Source of the DNA: TMP-7 sp038212445
GTDB taxonomy: Bacteria > Acidobacteriota > Terriglobia > Bryobacterales > Bryobacteraceae
DNA length: 64,000 nucleotides
Assembly (NCBI GenBank): GCA_038212445.1
Contig: JBBQUM010000007.1
Coordinates: 124,001 to 188,000 of the forward strand
Direction: 5' to 3'
Shown here piece by piece: positions 62,423 through 64,000 of this stretch (its first letter is position 1; every line of letters starts with the position of its first letter). The notes beneath the pieces are model-generated. The model saw nothing but the letters and a program-made list of their open reading frames with translations. It did not search any database and was not told the DNA's origin. Both the position numbers and the translations under genes were made by a program.

Positions 62423-62783
62423 CGGAGGATGTGACGGCCACAATTCGGAAAAGCCAAGGTTGTTGAGTGCCCTAAAATCAGAGATTGGCAAGGGCGAAAA
62501 GGGCCTGCAGCTCTCAGCTTTCATCACGAGTCACGAGCCACCAATTCGGAAAAGCCAGGGACTGACACCGTTTTCGCCAAAGGTTGTTGAGTGCCCTAAA
62601 ATTAGAGATTTGCAAGGGCGAAAAGGGCTGTCTGTCCTGCTTTTCCAGCCTGCAGCACTCAGCACTCATCACTAGCCAAGCTAACCTGGGACGACAAGTT
62701 GTGGACGCTGAAACTCGAGGCGGAACTCGAAGAAAGCCGCCGGGGACCGCGTCCGGATCGCCGTAAGAAAGGGAAGAAATAAT
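62423..62783. repeat. Imperfect direct repeats and a gene remnant between cassette and SRPBCC gene
   Basis: Two related units contain AATTCGGAAAAGCCA (62442 and 62542), AAGGTTGTTGAGTGCCCTAA and AGAGATTKGCAAGGGCGAAA, with CTGCAGCWCTCAGCW following. The second copy has an extra GGGACTGACACCGTTTTCGCC. From 62690 to 62782 one frame reads DDKLWTLKLEAELEESRR and a Lys/Arg-rich tail ending KKGKK before TAA, resembling the C-terminus of a lost gene. No complete gene is present. Confidence 0.65.
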
Positions 62784-63557
62784 ATGTCAGAACTGAGTCA
62801 TCGTCTCGATCGCACGGTGGTCATCCAAGCCGCGCCAGAGACCGTCTTTCTTTTTATAACCGACAGCGCCCGCTGGGCTAAGTGGTGGGGCGCCGGGTCC
62901 ACTATCGACGCACAACCAGGCGGCGCGGTCTTCATCCGCTATCCGAATGGCGTCGAGACGTCGGGCGAGGTGCTGGAAGTCGAGTCGCCAAAGCGGATCT
63001 CGTTCACCTATGGATACAAGAGCGGCACGCCAATACCGCCAGGGGCCTCTACCGTCACCATCCAACTCGAACCGTACGGTTCGGGAACGCGCTTGAACCT
63101 CACCCATGCGTTCGGTGATCCGAAGGTTCGCGACCTGCACGTGCAAGGGTGGCGCTTTCAGCTTTCTGTATTCGCGAACACCGTGGCCGACGCCGTACAC
63201 GCCAATCCGGACGCTCTGGTGGACGGCTGGTACCACGCCTGGTCACTCACCGGCGACGCCGAGCGGCGAACGGCCTTCGCCAAAATCGCGGATCTCGCAG
63301 TCACCTTCCGTGACCGCTACTCCTGCCTCGACGGCATCGAGGACATCCTCGCCCACGTGGCCGCCTCACAGGTCTACATGCCCGGTATCACATTGAAACG
63401 GAAGGGCACGGCGCGGCATTGCCAGGGCATGGTGGTCTCCGAGTGGGCGGCAGCCGGGCCAGATGGTAAGGAGCTCATCTCCGGCACCAGCGTACTTACC
63501 GTGGATCCCGGCGGCCGCATTCACTCCGTCACCGGGCTGGTTTCCCCGGCCATGTGA
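62784..63557 (+). CDS. SRPBCC (AHSA1-like) plus SnoaL-like domain protein
   Basis: The 257-residue protein's first half (about 1-140) follows the AHSA1/SRPBCC pattern: DRTVVIQAAPETVFLFITDSARWAKWWG, GEVLEVESPKRISFTYGY and LNLTHAF. The second half (about 140-257) resembles a SnoaL-like cystatin-fold domain. Such proteins bind hydrophobic ligands; the function is unknown. AAAGGGAAG lies before the ATG. It is followed by an ECF sigma factor, an arrangement seen with other SnoaL/ECF pairs. Confidence 0.7.
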   Translation: MSELSHRLDRTVVIQAAPETVFLFITDSARWAKWWGAGSTIDAQPGGAVFIRYPNGVETSGEVLEVESPKRISFTYGYKSGTPIPPGASTVTIQLEPYGSGTRLNLTHAFGDPKVRDLHVQGWRFQLSVFANTVADAVHANPDALVDGWYHAWSLTGDAERRTAFAKIADLAVTFRDRYSCLDGIEDILAHVAASQVYMPGITLKRKGTARHCQGMVVSEWAAAGPDGKELISGTSVLTVDPGGRIHSVTGLVSPAM

Positions 63558-63641
63558 TCCGAAGCTCGAAATATACTTGTCCTGACTGTAAAAACCAGCC
63601 CCTGGTCCTGTCTTTAGATGTGAAACGACAGGAGGTGCACC

Positions 63642-64000
63642 CTGGAACTCGCGGTCAGAGAGGCTACGACAGTTACGGTCCCGAGCGAAATCGAACGAAT
63701 TTTCGAGGAATGCCACGGGCTCGTCTTCCGCACGGCTTACCGGATAACCGGTAACGCCGCCGACGCTGAAGACGTGCTCCAGGCTGTTTTCCTGCGTTTG
63801 CTTCGCCGTGACCGGCCGGCCGACCCGGTCGATAACCCAGAGAGCTACCTTCGACGCTCGGCGATTAACGCCTCGCTCGATGTGATTCGTTCCCGGCAGG
63901 AAGCCGGAAGCGTTCAGCTTGATGATTCGCGGCCGGGCTCCGGCGATCAAACCGAATTACGCGACAGCCTGAGGATCGCGCTCGCGGCGCTAAACCCGCG
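63642..64000 (+). CDS. ECF sigma factor (RNA polymerase sigma-70 family), partial at window edge
   Basis: The frame LELAVREATTV..., IERIFEECHGLVFRTAYRI, DAEDVLQAVFLRLL, ESYLRRSAINASLDVIRSR shows sigma region 2 of an ECF factor; region 4 lies beyond 64000. A perfect AGGAGG (63630-63635) is six bases before CTG 63642. No ATG, GTG or TTG in the same frame lies between the preceding TGA and the conserved part, so a CTG start is the best reading. The upstream SRPBCC/SnoaL gene may be its partner. Confidence 0.78.
   Translation, partial: MELAVREATTVTVPSEIERIFEECHGLVFRTAYRITGNAADAEDVLQAVFLRLLRRDRPADPVDNPESYLRRSAINASLDVIRSRQEAGSVQLDDSRPGSGDQTELRDSLRIALAALNP

Noticed and set aside
63554..63754. 66-codon ORF starting with CPDCKNQP near the right edge
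   Set aside because: It overlaps the sigma factor frame and its only zinc-like feature is a single CxxC.

Overview
The window is high-GC DNA typical of an Acidobacteriota genome, most likely a Solibacter/Bryobacter-type soil bacterium. I infer this from the gene repertoire: an NHL-repeat protein ending in the Solibacter-type C-terminal domain, an Oar-like TonB receptor with a carboxypeptidase-like plug, a long putative-Ig repeat protein, many secreted beta-propellers and a complete kdp locus. No rRNA, tRNA, CRISPR array or intact transposase was recognised.

Layout. 0-6.5 kb: secreted phospholipase-like protein, DinB protein, NHL propeller, MidA-like methyltransferase, a 23-residue Lys/Ala-rich peptide gene with a near-consensus promoter, and the RlpA/SPOR lipoprotein. 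6.7-12.9 kb: sigma-54 activator, membrane polyferredoxin, YdcH-like protein, then a minus-strand run (TPR protein, DUF2834 protein, MFS transporter, RimI-like acetyltransferase). 13.1-18.5 kb: a TonB-receptor pseudogene with several lesions, a MerR regulator and a parvulin. 18.6-28.1 kb: one kdp cluster in which KdpD is split. The kinase half and kdpE come first, then a UspA-like gene, a 27-residue membrane ORF, kdpF, kdpA, kdpB and kdpC, and finally two different stand-alone KdpD N-terminal sensor proteins. 28.1-45.1 kb: ordinary metabolic and envelope genes (ferredoxin, ZIP transporter, GlpX, GGDEF-EAL protein, flippase-like protein, PIG-L deacetylase, SelA, two beta-propellers, TIM-barrel enzyme, U32 protein, Nudix, DUF2891, enolase-superfamily enzyme). 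45.5-51.6 kb: a three-gene minus-strand operon of secreted or surface proteins, including a 1535-residue Ig-repeat protein.

51.7-54.2 kb is the most interesting locus. Four tightly packed genes encode an E1-like adenylating enzyme, a membrane protein with two 8-Cys treble-clef (RING-like) modules, a beta-grasp ubiquitin-like protein ending in Gly, and an E2-like protein with an HPN motif and a catalytic-type Cys. Together they look like a complete bacterial ubiquitin-like conjugation pathway with a membrane-bound E3 candidate and no JAB protease in the operon.

54.3-64 kb is accessory and rearranged: a 5'-truncated amidohydrolase whose 3' end is tandemly duplicated, an EndoIII-like protein lacking the catalytic Lys/Asp, a frameshifted UDG-like gene, a Fic protein, a cassette with a phage terminase split into ATPase and nuclease genes, degenerate repeats, an SRPBCC protein, and an ECF sigma factor cut by the window edge that appears to start at CTG. 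Palindromes of related sequence (GTAGCAYG...) recur in three intergenic regions of the right half, and two of them sit beside tandem duplications of the neighbouring gene's 3' end.
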